Assembly (NCBI GenBank): GCA_021292105.1
Contig: CM037871.1
Location: 55,884,866-55,948,865 of the forward strand
Direction: 5' to 3'
Source: Anadara kagoshimensis
Lineage: Eukaryota > Mollusca > Bivalvia > Arcoida > Arcidae
Length of the DNA stretch: 64,000 nt
The notes under the pieces were generated by a model that was given only the letters and a program-made list of their open reading frames with translations, had not been told where the DNA came from and searched no databases. Each line of letters opens with the position of its first letter. Position 1 is the first letter of the stretch. The position numbers were made by a program, and so were the translations under genes. Positions 21,771 through 59,653 of this stretch are shown here, one piece after another.

Positions 21771-24700
21771 TTTATGTGTTCAAAAATTACACATTGACTT
21801 TTTGATTTACAATGCTTCATACGTGTTATATTACAAATGCATATTTATTTTTTTGATTGCTCTAATTATTCAAGATCACAATTATGCAGATTTGTATTCA
21901 TGATTACAGCTTTTGCAGCAGTATTTTTCTATTTTTCTGGTGTACCCTTACTTGGAATTTCCAACCAGATGCATGGGTCTGAATGAGACTCTTGACATAT
22001 AATTTACCATAAAACATCAAAATACAGTGTGTTCCACTGTGGTTTTTGTTTTTTCACACATTTGAATGACTTGACATTCAGTTGCCCTTGAAATTTCAAC
22101 TTTTCTTGTGGGACCCATTTTTGCAATTTTGACAATTATTTTGTGTTTTATATTGAATATAACATTTCCTCTTATATTTTAGGTAGTAAATTTTACTTTT
22201 TAAACTTTTTTGTCATATTTTGCTCTGGATATTGTTGTATATTGGGTTATATTGCATTGTGCTTAATTCAGTGGGGGTAAAACGAATGTTTTTGTATGCA
22301 AAACATTCGTTTGAAGAAACTTTACAATATTTTCTATGAAAAAAACAGTGTCTCAAAAGAATCGACAGTAGAATTGTACTGATATATACTTTTGTGTAAC
22401 ACAAGGGTGTCTTCTTAAGCTTTCTGCATGACAATGTTGCATTTGGATGCAAGGAAAATAGATTTAAAAATGTACTTTTGAGTTAAAAAACTTGACAATT
22501 TAATAGATTGTGTGCTATATGCAGATGGGCAAGATCTAGTTATATACCCTATCTTTTGATTTACTGATAAGTACAACAGGTCTTTTAAAGAAAATAACAC
22601 AGACATATATTTATGATGGATAATACCTTGATATATTGCTATTTCACATGGCTAAAACACTTGGACGATGTGGAGATTCATATATATACTATATATAGAT
22701 ATACACCACTGTCTCATTGATAATTTAATGTTTTTGTGTCTGTAATGTTTTGAAAGGCATTGTTATATATTGTTTTGTTGCATTTGTATGTATTTGTACA
22801 TGTTTTTATATACTGTGCCATAAAACATCATTCAAACCACAATAATTTGTTTATAGATATGCTCAAATATGGTTACAATGAGATAGCAGATAATATAAAC
22901 TTACTAGTGTACAAGAATGCACTTTTTAGTCATTTCTGTATATTGAAATTATGGGGAAACATTCTGCGTATTTAAGCTGATCTTATTTGTCTCGAACTTG
23001 CTTGAAATTGTCTTAACAATTCATTTGCTTGTGCACTTTTCTTCAGACATGGATTTACAATGTCACTGTATACTGCATGGAGCTTTTGTCTGTATTCTTA
23101 AATATGTGAATATCTGTCTATATGGCTCTAAATGACGAAAAAAATTATCATTAAACAGTAAATAGTGTTGACTGTTGGACATTTTTTTTGTAAAAGGGTC
23201 ATCAATTTGAATCATGATTTAATGTTAAATTATGTGCAACTTACTACGTCTCATACATGGATTGCTTTTAGTTCCAATATTGTTAAATGTGGATAAACAG
23301 AACTGGACCCATACATGTACTTTATTTGACCATAGCTGTGTTTGACACTAGAAACAATATTGAATTACATGCATAAAATGTAACAGACTTAGTAACATGT
23401 TCATAGTATATGTAGTCTAACAAATTCAAAAAGAGTCGAAACATCTAAAGCTGCTCCTTTTAGAATCAGAATACTCACAACGATGAAATTGCTGTGTTTG
23501 CAATCTATCTGAACCATAGGGTCACCTTATTATTAACTTACAATGTAATCCTCATAATAGTTGAATTATTGACTTTCAGAATAATATTTATTGGCATACA
23601 ACAAAAACAGGATTATAGTCCAACATATAACTACATATTGAATAAGATCATGTCGGAAAACACTATTAACATAGAAGGTGGTCTTAGTTTAAAAAACATA
23701 CTATTAATTAAATGTTATTAAAATTATCAATGAAATGACACACTAAAATATTATTGTTTTTAACTAGGTTAGTCATATATTGGCATTTTGTTGATTATTT
23801 AGGAGTCCTATCACAGTGTTTACTGCTTCAAAAGCTACCTTGTTTGTACTACTTGTTGTTTTTAATAATAAACCATTTCAATGGAATGTTGTTGGGGCAG
23901 TTGCCCAAATTTGATGTTTTTGCAATAGGTAATTCAATTGTATTTGGTTTGTGGGGAAATACCTTTACGGTATATAGGGATTTTCATCTTCTATTGGTAA
24001 TATTCTGCTTGGTATTTTAAGCTATTTAAGCCAGTTTTCAAGGGAGGCAAATCTTTTAAAAGTTGCAAGTTTCATGTACTGTAACTTGTATTTAGGTTGA
24101 TATAAAAGTATTCATACTAACAGTACAATGTATAGATTATTAACCCTTGAATATTAAAATTAATTACATTTTGGGTTCTGTGAATATTCTTTCATTGAAG
24201 GTTATTAAAAGAAGTATGCAAAATTGAGACTGAAAAATGCTGAATTTACAATGGAAGATTTTTGTGAAAAGAAACTGCATAAATTTCATTTCTATAGATT
24301 TAATATACATACAAAATATCTTGGTTTTAAAATACTTGAAAATATTTCATGCATGTATTAATTGTGTGATTATTTAAATTCTATATAATTTGGAAATAAA
24401 TGAATCACTTTGCTGTAACTTTGGTTAATGAGAGTCTTGATATATAAGGAACCATAATTTTGGTTTAATCTTCACAAACATGAAGATGGACTCTAAACGC
24501 TGTTGAAAATTGTAAAATAATAATAATAATAGTATTATTTGGTAAATTTTGATTAATAAATTTTTTATCTTTGCACTTGCTGGGTTTGACAGCAGAAGTT
24601 ATACTTATCATATGGTAGTTGTAAAAAAGAATTTGAATATACCTTAACAGTAACCTGTTTTATAAAAATGTTTACATTAAATTTGTGCATATTCTTGTTT

Positions 24701-27700
24701 ATTATGTTTTTAATCACTAAAGAAATGCAAATTTCACTAACTGTACTTATAATGATTGTCCTGGTCGATAGGTTTAACCACTGTATGCAAGATCCACCAT
24801 TGTTCATTTGTGAAGTTGTCATGAACAATGGCATTAAAAAACATCTTGATAATGTGTGGACCACAGTGGATTAGCTTTATTTTAGTTCTATACACAATAT
24901 TGCTTCAAATGAGGGGTGACTTTATAGGTTATGGATCGGACGCCGTTGCATAAAATTGAGGTTTTGTCACATTGTTTTTAATTTGTAGTGATCTTAATGA
25001 GATGCAATAGAAGTATGAAAACCCTCATAGTGGTGTGCTTTATTTTACTGAATATTTTCTTCAATTAACATATTGTTTAAAGGTTGAAATGAGTTTTGTA
25101 GATTGGGTTATATTGGATTCACTTTTTGATCTGGACTTATACTATATTCTATATTGAATTATGAACTTTATGGAAAGAGTTATGGCAGTTTCTCATCAGT
25201 GTTCTTTATTCCTTGTGTTGCATTTAAACCAAATAAGAATTATTTTACTGTTTATATACAGTTATTTGTTGTTTTTTTAATTATGTTAATGAGAAGTCTT
25301 ATAGATGTTTTGTCTAGCATTTTTAGTAAAAACTATGTCTTATCTTGAAAGTTAATGATTGTTGATTTAAAGTTACTTTGCCAGTTGATAGACATCTTAG
25401 TTTTAGAGGAGTTTCAGTATTTTTATGAATTTATCCAAAAGATTAGCATTTGTGTTAATTATCTGTGCCATACATGGAAAGGGAGACAAATCTTACAAAT
25501 TATACACAAAATGGATGCCTCCACACTTAGTTACTAGTAACATGCTCTGCCATACATGATGTTGAAATAGCTTGCATTGTCATTCCAAGTAGGTAAAATG
25601 CACCTGTTTAAGATGTGGACCATCTTAAATTTATTTTATTTTAGTTCTTTGTTACAAATGTCAGATTGATGAATTATTTTAGTGATTTTTGAAGTGACGC
25701 CATTGCACAAATTAAGATTACAATACTAACTGCATGCATGTGCTACAGGTATGGAAAACAGTGATGGTAATGTTATAAATAAAAGTTTTCTTTTTTGTTT
25801 TGTTTTGTTTTTCATAAATATTTTGCTGTATTATAAATGTAAGCATTTAAAATATTTGCTGCATTGAACAGTTGTCAATGTGCAAGATCTTGACTCACTT
25901 ATTTAAGAACTTCAATGTGTCCTACCATTACATTTGTACTATTGTGATATTTTATGTATTTTTATTAAATTGATCTACTTAACAGTAATAATTGTTATGA
26001 ATTTTAGTGTTTTTTTTGTTTTTTTTAATAATTTATCTCGAGATTGTTGTTAAAATGTACTTTGTTTACTCTAAGAAACATTTTTTTCCGTTTTCTAAAG
26101 GGAGATAATTAGCATGTGTTGAATATATTTTTGTATTAAACATTAATGTTTTTAATACAATCAAGTCATATTTTTCACTGTAATATATTTGTCTTTATAT
26201 TTTTATGTTATTTTTTAAGGTATTTTGTGTCGTATCATTTTTTTTCAGTTTTAGAGTTTGTATTATGGTTGTTGCAGTAAAATTATTGGCTTTTGGTGAA
26301 TATTGCAGAGTTTTAATATTTATTCGATGCTTTCCTTTCCAGGCCTGTTTAGCCCACCTATTTCTGTTTATTTGTATATGGTCGTATATAAACATTTTAA
26401 GTTTGATGTTGAGAAGTGATGGTGATTTATATTGTGATTTGAAATTAGCTTCTCAGATACATAAGTTGCTTGTACAAAAAAGTTTTTAAGGATAATTGTA
26501 CATGATTGCAGTAATTAACATGAATTTGTGATATTATAAATGGCAGAGGGGACAAATTTTACCAATGACAGTAAAGATAAATGCTATATGTAATAGTCGC
26601 CACTATTGATACATTGTCTTAAGATTCATGTTCATAATTGACCATGTCATAAATTCAGACATTATAAAACATCATCATAAGGTGTGGACAACACTGGATT
26701 TGCTTTATTTTAGTTCAATGCATTATATTGTTTCAAATGAGGGGTGACTTTATGAGTTATGGATCGGACGCCATTGCATAAAACTGAGGTTTTGTCATCT
26801 TGCTTTTTAATTTGTTGTCTTCATAATGTGATAAAACAGTAGAATAAAACCTCATAGTGATATTCTTTCTTCTACTAAATGTTTACACTTCAACATGTTG
26901 TTTTGAAGGCAGGAATGACTTGGGAGTTTTGTGCATGGTAAATTTATTTGATTTGCTTTTGATCTGGACTCTTGACAACATTGAATTATGAACATTAGGA
27001 AAAGAAATAGTAGTTTATCATTAGTGTTCTAAACTTTTTCATGTCTCATTCAATATAAATTTGAATTATTATTTTATTTTATTTATTTTATTATTTATTT
27101 TGCAGCATTTTCCCTTTTGTTAAATGAGGCTGAAAGATGTTTGTCTTGAATATTTTAGTAAAACTTGTGACTTTTGTCTTTGGAGTTGACTCTTTAAAGC
27201 AAATTTGCCAGTTGTTACACTTTTTAAATAAACAGAAAGTCATTGATTTCATGATTTTTTTTAGAAAAATTGTATTTTGTATTAGTTATCTGTGCCATAC
27301 ATATAGGAGACAAATCTCGCAAATCATTTGCAAAATGGATGCCTCCGCACTTGAAACTAATATCAACCATACTCTGCCATACATGATGTTGAAATAGCTT
27401 GCATTGTCATTCCAAATGGGTAAAATGCATATGTATAAAATGTGAACCATCTTAAATTTATCTTATTTTAGTTCTTTTTTACAAAAATGTTGAATAGATG
27501 AATTATTTTAGTGATTTTTGAGGCGATTAAGATTTCAATTCTATTGACACATATTGTTGCAGACCTGCTTTTGTGCTACATAACAAGTATTGAAACTGTG
27601 ATAGTAATATTATAAATATAAGTTTTCTTTTTATACATATTTTGCTGTATTATAAATGTAAACGTTTAAAATATTTGCTGCATTGAACAGTTGTCAATGT

Positions 27701-28057
27701 TTGAGATCTTGACTCGCTTATTTAAGAAGAATTTCAATGTATCCTACCAATATATTTGTACTATTGTGATACTTCATGATTTACCTTATAGTGTTCTAAA
27801 GTAGTTATGAGTGTGAGTGTTATGAATTTTAATGATTTAAAAATAATTTATTGTGAAATTATTGTTAAAATTTACTTTGTTTACTTTTAGAACTAATATT
27901 TTTCTCTTTTCTAAAGGGAGATAATCAGCACCATTCATTGAACATATTTTGGGAGTTTTTTCAAGTCGAGCCATTTTTGCTTAGAAGTTTTCTTTATCTT
28001 TTTATGCTGTTATTTATGGTATTTTGTGGTATTTAAGATTTTCCAGTTTTAAAGTTT

Positions 28058-28483
28058 GTGTTATGGATATTGCAGTAAAAATAATTGGGTAATAATTGTT
28101 GGTTTTTCAAACTTACTTGATGTTTTCAGCTGTCTTTTCCAGGCCTAATTAAATAATTGATTTCTGCTTATTTGTGTATAGTCATATATTGTAATATTTA
28201 GGGGATAAGTTTGTGTTTTGATGATAAAAGGTAACAATGTTTCATATTGTGATTTGTAAATTGTTCCTTGGTGTTATGGATATTGCAGTAAAAATAATTG
28301 GGTAATAATTGTTGGTTTTTCAAACTTACTTGATGTTTTCAGCTGTCTTTTCCAGGTCTAATTAAATAATTGATTTCTGCTTATTTGTGTATAGTCATAT
28401 ATTGTAATATTTAGGGGATAAGTTTGTGTTTTGATGATAAAAGGTAACAATGTTTCATATTGTGATTTGTAAATTGTTCCTTG
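28058..28483 (+). repeat. 213-bp near-perfect tandem duplication
   Basis: 28058-28270 and 28271-28483 differ at about one base (CCAGGCCTAA against CCAGGTCTAA). This recent duplication lies inside the third large tandem unit. Confidence 0.93.
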
Positions 28484-30034
28484 GAGTTGCATATGAGAAA
28501 GTTTTTTTTCTAACAATTGTACATGATTGCAGTAATTCACATCAATTATGATATAAAATTATAAATACCAAGGCACAAAAACTACAACTGGCAATAAGGA
28601 TGAATGCCACATGAAATTGCCACCATTATTGATTATGCTTTAGATTCGTCTTCATATTTGACCATGTCATAAACTCTGACATTATAAAACATCTTCATAA
28701 CCTGTGGACCAAACTGGATAAGCATTATTTCAGTTCTATACATAATTTTGCTTCAAATGAGGGGTGAGTTTATGGGTTTTGGATTGGACGCCATTTCATA
28801 AATTTTGGGTTTTGTCATGATGGTTTTGATTTGTTGTTTTTGTAAGGTAATGCAATTAAATAAGTATGAACAAGCCTCTTAGTGGTAGTGTTTTGTCTTT
28901 CAAAGAACTTATTTTGCAATTACCAGATTGTTCAGAAGGTAGAAATGACTGAAGTTTTGTGTATTGGGGTATATTGGATTTACTTTGATTTGGACTCTGA
29001 CAATAATATTGAATCATGAACAATAGGTTAAGAGTTAAAAGCAATTCGTTGTTTGTGTGCTTAATTCTTCATATTTCATTTAGTATTATGAATCTTTCTA
29101 GTGTTTCACAAAGTAATTGTTGCTTTTTTGATTGAGAAGGATGGTAGATGTTTGTCTTGGAATTTTTAATTAAATGTTGTCTCTCTGGGGTCAGTGATTG
29201 TTGATTATGGTTTGCCAGTTGTTGTACATTTTGAATGAAGAGAAATTCAATATTTTTATTGATTTATTCAGAAAATTTGTATTTTGTGTGAATTGTGTCA
29301 TACATAGAAAGGGAGACAAATCTCACAAATCTTATCTAAAATGGATGACTCCACACTGTGACTAATGGATACAGTACTTTGTCATAAATGGTGTTGAATG
29401 CAAATGTATTTCCATAAGAAACAGGTAAAATACATATGTATAAGATTTGGTACACCTTAAATTTAGTATATTTTAGTTCTTTTTATAAAAAATGTTGGCT
29501 TGGATGAATTATTTAAATGATTTTAAAGGGTACAGCATTCGTTGCAAAAATTAAAATTTCAGTACTTTAGATATATTTGTTGGACCTATGCTTCTGGCCT
29601 CCCCATATTTAGAAGAGGTATATTATTCCTTTTGATTAAAGATTTTTAAACAGTTATTTTGACATTTAATAAGCAATTAAAACTTTAAAATGTTTACTGC
29701 ATTTTATAGTTGATGATGGTTGATCTTGGCTTGTGCATGTAAAATTGAAATTATTGATGGATTTTATATTTCTTATACATACACATTTGTGTAAATTGAT
29801 GTATTTTCCTTATATTAATCTTTGGTACTAATTATATCATTATTTACTTTGGTTAATGTGAGTGTTGTTAAAATGTACATTGTATGTATACTTTGTGTAC
29901 TACTATAAAAAAAATTTAAAGGGAGATAATCCACATTCATTAAAAATATTTTGGGTCTTTTCAGAATTTTGATGATTTTTACATAAAGTCAAGTTATATT
30001 GTTAACATGTCTATATTTTTATGTTAATCATTTT

Positions 30035-32920
30035 TAGCTCACCTGACCGAAGGTCATGTGAGCTTATGGCATAGCGCAGCGTACGTATGTGCGTGTGTGC
30101 GTCGTTAACACCTATTTTCGACTTCTCCTCTGAAACTAGTGGACAGTTTTTAATGAAACTTTGTCAGAAGTATATATGGGCCGGTGCAATTCAGATTTGT
30201 TCGTGGCGTTGCTATGGCTACCATAACTAGGTCAAGGTTACCTAGGGGTTCAAAAATCTTAAAAAATCTTCTTCTCCGAAAGTACTGATTGGAGAAAAAA
30301 TCTGATGTGATATTTGGCTTCTCTAGGGTCTTAAGCCTATAGTTTGTTCATTTTGTGAAATTCGGATAAAAAATAGGTTACGCGTTTTTGCGTTTAATTT
30401 TTAAAAAATCGTAAAATAGCTTCAAATTGTTATAACTTGACTATTTGACCAGATAATGACATGGGGTTTTCAGTTTTGACATCTTCTTGTTAGTATCTTC
30501 AAAAAAAGGTCAAGGTCAATTGTGAAGGTCGTGACCTAATTTTTTTTGCCTCTGATTATAATTATTATCTCAAAAACTATAAACTTTTTGTATAGGCATG
30601 TATATTAGAATGTTGTAGGTATCGATACAACGATCATTTTGATGTATACAAAAAGGTCATGGGTTCAAAGGTCAAGGTCACAGATGCGAAACAATACCGA
30701 AATGGTTAATTATCTCGAAAACTATAAACATTTTGTATAGGCTTGTATATTAGAATGTTGTAGGTATTGATACAACGATCATTTTGATGTATAGAAAAAG
30801 GTCATGGGTTCAAAGGTCAAGGTCACATATGCGAAACAATACCGAAATGTTTTATTATCTCGAAAACTATAAACTTTTTGTATGGGCATGTATATTAGAA
30901 TGTTGTAGGTATTGATACAACAATCATTTTGATGTATAGAAAAAGGTCATGGGTTCAAAGGTCAAGGTCACAGATGTGAAACAATACTGAAATGGTTAAT
31001 TATCTCGAAAACTATAAACTTTTTGTATAGGCATGTATATTAGAATATTGTAGGTATTGATACAACGATCATTTTGATGTATAGAAAAAGGTCATGGGTT
31101 CAAAGGTCAAGGTCACAGATGCGAAACGATACCGAAATGGTTAATTATCTCGAAAACTATAAACTTTTTGTATAGGCATGTATATTAAAATGTTGTAGGT
31201 ATTGACACAATGATCATTTTGATGTATAGAAAAAGGTCATGGGTTCAAAGGTCAAGGTCACAGATGTGAAACAATACTGAAATGGTTAATTATCTCAAAA
31301 TCTATAAACTTTTTGTATAGGCATGTATATTAGAATGTTGTAGGTATTGATACAACAATCATTTTGATGTATAGAGAAAGGTCATGGGTTCAAAGGTCAA
31401 GGTCACATATGCGAAACAATACCGAAATGTTTTATTATTTCGAAAACTATAAACTTTTTGTATGGGCATGTATATTAGAATGTTGTAGGTATTGATACAA
31501 CAATCATTTTGATGTATAGAAAAAGGTCATGGGTTCAAAGGTCAAGGTCACAGATGTGAAACAATACTGAAATGGTTAATTATCTCGAAAACTATAAACT
31601 TTTTGTATAGGCATGTATATTAGAATATTGTAGGTATTGATACAACGATCATTTTGATGTATAGAAAAAGGTCATGGGTTCAAAGGTCAAGGTCACAGAT
31701 GCGAAACGATACCGAAATGGTTAATTATCTCGAAAACTATAAACTGTTTGTATAGGCATGTATATTAAAATATTGTAGGTATTGATACAACGATCATTTT
31801 GATGTATAGAAAAAGGTCATGGGTTCAAAGGTCAAGGTCACAGATGCGAAACGATACCGAAATGGTTAATTATCTCGAAAACTATAAACTGTTTGTATAG
31901 GCATGTATATTAAAATGTTGTAGGTATTGATACAGCGATCATTTTGATGTATAGAAAAAGGTCATGGGTTCAAAGGTCAAGGTCACAGATGTGAAACAAT
32001 ACTGAAATGGTTAATTATCTCAAAATCTATAAACTTTTTGTATAGGCATGTATATTAGAATGTTGTAGGTATTGATACAACGATCATTTTGATGTATAGA
32101 GAAAGGTCATGGGTTCAAAGGTCAAGGTCACATATGCGAAACAATACCGAAATGTTTTATTATTTCGAAAACTATAAACTTTTTGTATGGGCATGTATAT
32201 TAAAATGTTGTAGGTATTGATACAACAATCATTTTGATGTATAGAAAAAGGTTATTGGTTTAAAGGTTAAGGTCACAGATGTGAAACAATACTGAAATGG
32301 TTAATTATCTTGAAAACTATAAACTTTTTGTATAGGCATTTATATTAGAATGTTGTAGGTATGGATACAACGATCATTTTGATGTATAGAAAAAGGTCAT
32401 GGGTTCAAAGGTCAAGGTCACAGATGTGAAACAATACTGAAATGGTTAATTATCTCGAAAACTATAAACATTTTGTATAGGCTTGTATATTAGAATGTTG
32501 TAGGTATTGATACAATGATCATTTTGATGTATAGAAAAAGGTCATGGGTTTAAAGGTCAAGGTCACAGATGCAAAACAATACCGAAATGGTTAATTATCT
32601 CGAAAACTATAAACTTTTTGTATAGGCATGTATATTAAAATGTTGTAGGTATTGATACAACAATCATTTTGATGTATAGAAAAAGGTTATTGGTTTAAAG
32701 GTCAAGGTCACAGATGTGAAACAATACTGAAATGGTTAATTATCTTGAAAACTATTAACTTTTTGTATAGGCATGTATATTAGAATGCTGTAGGTATTGA
32801 TACAATGGTTATCATGATGTAAAGAAAAAAGTCATTGGGGTTTAGTATTTATGTTTTCTTTAAATCTATCAGCTAGCCATTAGTTATCAGGTGAGCGTAT
32901 CAGGCCCATGGGCCTCTTGT
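30035..32920 (+). mobile_element. Helentron-like element, family A, with 145-bp tandem core
   Basis: Begins TAGCTCACCTGACCGAAGGT and ends TCAGGTGAGC...AGGCCCATGGGCCTCTTGTT, so short subterminal inverted repeats frame it and a GGCCCATGGGCC hairpin precedes the 3' tip. The centre holds about 15-16 tandem units of 145 bp (motif GGTCATGGGTTCAAAGG every 145 bp from 30656 to 32831), with larger-scale similarity every four to five units. No coding sequence. The architecture fits Helentron-associated interspersed elements known from molluscs; the class is inferred. Confidence 0.75.
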
Positions 32921-33167
32921 TTTTGTGTTATTAAAAGCATTTTGTGTAATTTTATGAAATCACATTATATAATCATAGTGTCTTGGATTAGTGTTCATAT
33001 ATGTCATAAACTCGGACATTATAAAACATCTTCATAAGGTGTGGACCACACTGGATTAGCTTTGTTTTAGTTCATTACAAAATGTTGATTCAAATGAGGG
33101 GTAACTTTACTTGTTTTAGGTTGGACGCCATTTCATAAATTTGAGATTTTATCCTGTTGGTTTTTAT

Positions 33168-34585
33168 TAGCTCACCTGACATGTCGTGTGAGCTTATGGC
33201 ATAGCGCAGCGTGTGTATGTGAGTGCGTGCGTCGTTAACACCTATTTTGGACATCTCCTCTGAAACTATGAGACAGATTTCAATGAAACTTGGTGAGAAG
33301 TATATATGGGCCGGTGCAATTCAGTTTGTGGCATTGCCATGGCTACCATAACTAGGTCAAGGTGACCTAGGGGTGCAAAAATCTTAAAAAATCTTCTTCT
33401 CCAAAAGTATTGATTTGGTAAAAAAATCTGATGTGATATTTGGCTTCTCTAGGGTTTAAGCCTATAGTTTGTTCATTTTATGAAATTCGGACAAAAAATA
33501 GGTTACGCGTTTTTGCGTTTAATTTTGAAAAAATCGTAAAATAGCTTCAAATTGTAATAACTTGACTTATTTGACCAGATAATGACATGGGGTTTTCAGT
33601 TTTGACATCTTGTTAGTATCTTCAAAATGAGGTCAAAGTCAATTGTGAAGGTCGTGACCTAATTTTTTTTACCTCTGATTATAATTATTATCTCGAAAAC
33701 TATAAACTTTTTGTATAGGCATGTATATTAGAATGTTGTAGGTATTGATACAACAATCATTTTGATGTATAGATAAAGGTTATGGGTTCAAAGGTCAAGG
33801 TCACAGATGCGAAATAATACAGAAATGGTTAATTATCTCGAAAACTATAAACTTTTTGTATAGGCATGTATATTTGAATGTTGTAGGTATTGATACAACG
33901 ATCATTTTGATGTATAGAAAAAGGTCATGGGTTCAAAGGTTAAGGTCACAGATGCAAAACAATACAGAAATTGTTAATTATCTCGAACTTTTTGTATAGG
34001 CATGTATATTAGAATGTTGTAGGTATTGATACAACGGTCATTTTGATGTATAGAAAAAGGTCATGGGTTCAAAGGTCAGGGTCACAGATGCGAAACAATA
34101 CCGAAATGGTTAATTATCTCCAAAACTATAAACATTTTGTATAGGCATGTATATAAGAATGTTGTAGTTATTGATACAACGATCATTTTGATGTATAGAA
34201 AAAGGTCATGGGTTCAAAGGTCAAGGTCACACATGCGAAACAATACCAAAATGGTTAATTATCTTGAAAACTATAAACTTTTTGTATAGGCATGTATATT
34301 AGAATGTTGTAGGTATTGATACAACGATCATTTTGATGTATAGAAAAAGGTCATGGGTTCAAAGGTCAAGGTCACCAATGCAAAACAATACCGAAATGGT
34401 TAATTATCTCGAAAACTATAAAGTTTTTGTATAAGTATGTATATTAGAATGTTGTAGGTATTGATACAATGGTCATTATGAGGTAAAGAAAAAAGTCGTT
34501 GGGGTTTAGTATTTATGTTTTCTTTAAATCTATCAGCTAGCCATTAGTTATCAGGTGAGCATATCAGGCCCATGGGCCTCTTGTT
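33168..34585 (+). mobile_element. Helentron-like element, family A, second copy
   Basis: Same 5' end (TAGCTCACCTGA), same unique region (TTATGGCATAGCGCAGCGTG), about five or six 145-bp units and the same 3' end (CAGGTGAGCATATCAGGCCC, then ATGGGCCTCTTGTT). It sits in the fourth large tandem unit, 250 bp after the previous element. Confidence 0.75.
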
Positions 34586-35655
34586 GTTTCTGTAATTATT
34601 ATGCAATTGATGAAGTGAAGACTGTTGATGCTATTCATTATTTACTAAAGATGTTTCATTGTACAGTTTTTGTAAGGTCCAGATTAACTTAAAGGCTGAA
34701 ATATCCTAATAGTTTCTTTTTAGGTTTTTAGTGTATGAGTGACTTTTTTTACACTCGGTCAGTGTTGAATGAGTATTATGAAGAGTAATAGCAGCCTGTG
34801 TTTGTTATTAACTTGAATTTTCCCCTCCAACTACTGGTATTTATTTAAGTGATTTTTGCAGTATGTATTTGCTTGGAGATTGATGGATATTTGTCTTGGA
34901 TTTTATGTAAAAATTATGTCTTAATAGAGTGTTCATCAGTTTTAGATAATGGACATTTTGAACTTGAGAAAATCAATATTTTTAATTTTTATCAATTAAT
35001 TCAGAAAAAAAAAATTTGTATTTTATGTTAATTACCTGTGTCATACAGTGAAGGGGAGACAAATCTCACAAATCATATTCAAAATGGATTCCTCAACAGA
35101 TTGAGTGACCATAACACTTTATTTTTATTTCTCACACTTAGCTTAAAATTGTTAAAATTTGTATTGTATTTGTATCATACATATTTATTCAGTTAAGCTA
35201 TGACACAGTGTGCATTCTTTAAACTTTTTTTATTTACAATTATAGTCAATTTAAAGGTAAAAACCCTTGACAATAAATATTTTTCAAATATGAGAATGTA
35301 AATTCTATGGAATAGCTAATAGTTTTAGAATAGATCCCGTGTGTGCAGAGTATATGAAATATTGGTTATTTGATTATATTTTTTTGTAGGTGGTGTTTTT
35401 TAGTAACATTCTTTGTTATATATTTTCTCCACTTTTTCACCTCAAAAAAGTTACATCATTTGTGTTTATTTGTGTATTCCCAAAGGGTTTGTCAAGCTAC
35501 ATATGTTTGTGTTATGATTATAAGTATCTTTTATTGACACTGACAAATCAATGATATAATGGCATGCAGTATAACAGTGAATTGAATTAGTAGAAAAAAG
35601 CTTATGGCTTTATTTATAAAAATATTATGAAGACATTTATTTTTTATTGTTTCAG

Positions 35656-59269
<23,614 letters not shown>

Positions 59270-59312
59270 GTAAGTCATGTACAGGAACCATACCATAGAC
59301 ATACATGTTTAG

Positions 59313-59653
59313 ACCACTGTGGTAGCTCAGTTAATAGAGTGCTCATTACGTAAGTGGGAGGTCGTGGGTTTGAACCCCGACCGGGTGTGACCCAAGACTT
59401 GAAAGTGGGTAGTGACTGTTCTTTGGCCAAGCACTCTGCATTACGAAATGAAAGCGGCGGTTCTTTGGGTTGGGAACTTAAAGTAAAAGAATATGTCAGG
59501 GTAGGCTTGGCACGATAAAGAACCCTGCTGTAAAATGCCATCAGGGCAACGACTGGGCAAAATTTCTGCACCTTTGCCTATAGATGGCGACGTCTCAATA
59601 TAAGTGAAATATTCTTGACTGGGACGTTAAACACCATTACTCACTCACTCACC
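59313..59653 (+). mobile_element. Young tRNA-derived SINE with 11-bp target duplication
   Basis: Perfect TACATGTTTAG duplication (59302-59312 and 59654-59664). Full length from ACCACTGTGGTAGCTCAGTT to the (ACTC)n tail, with intact A and B boxes. Confidence 0.94.

Larger units (their letters stand above)
24600..35110 (+). repeat. Four diverged large tandem units (about 1.5-2 kb each)
   Basis: Each unit carries GTGTGGACCACA(C/G)TGGATTAGC-like sequence, then AAATGAGGGGTGA followed by a GGACGCCATT block (near 24912, 26743, 28759, 33098), and later GGGAGACAAATCTCACAAAT with AAAATGGATGCCTCC (near 25482, 27306, 29310, 35054). Spacings are about 1.83, 2.02 and, after removing the inserted element, 1.45 kb. 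Clear but imperfect identity suggests old tandem duplication. Confidence 0.8.
21615..35655 (+). other. CHD1: Putative CHD1 intron 1 (repeat-expanded)
   Basis: AT-rich sequence with no recognisable coding exon. From about 24600 it is built of four diverged tandem units, interrupted by two Helentron-like elements (30035-32920 and 33168-34585). 22000-24500 is AT-rich with no recognised content. Intron status depends on the candidate first exon; otherwise this is the upstream flank. Confidence 0.4.

Noticed and set aside
30656-32850. Regular 145-bp repeats as a CRISPR array
   Set aside because: The repeats are contiguous diverged tandem units without distinct spacers, the genome is eukaryotic, and the array is part of a transposable element.
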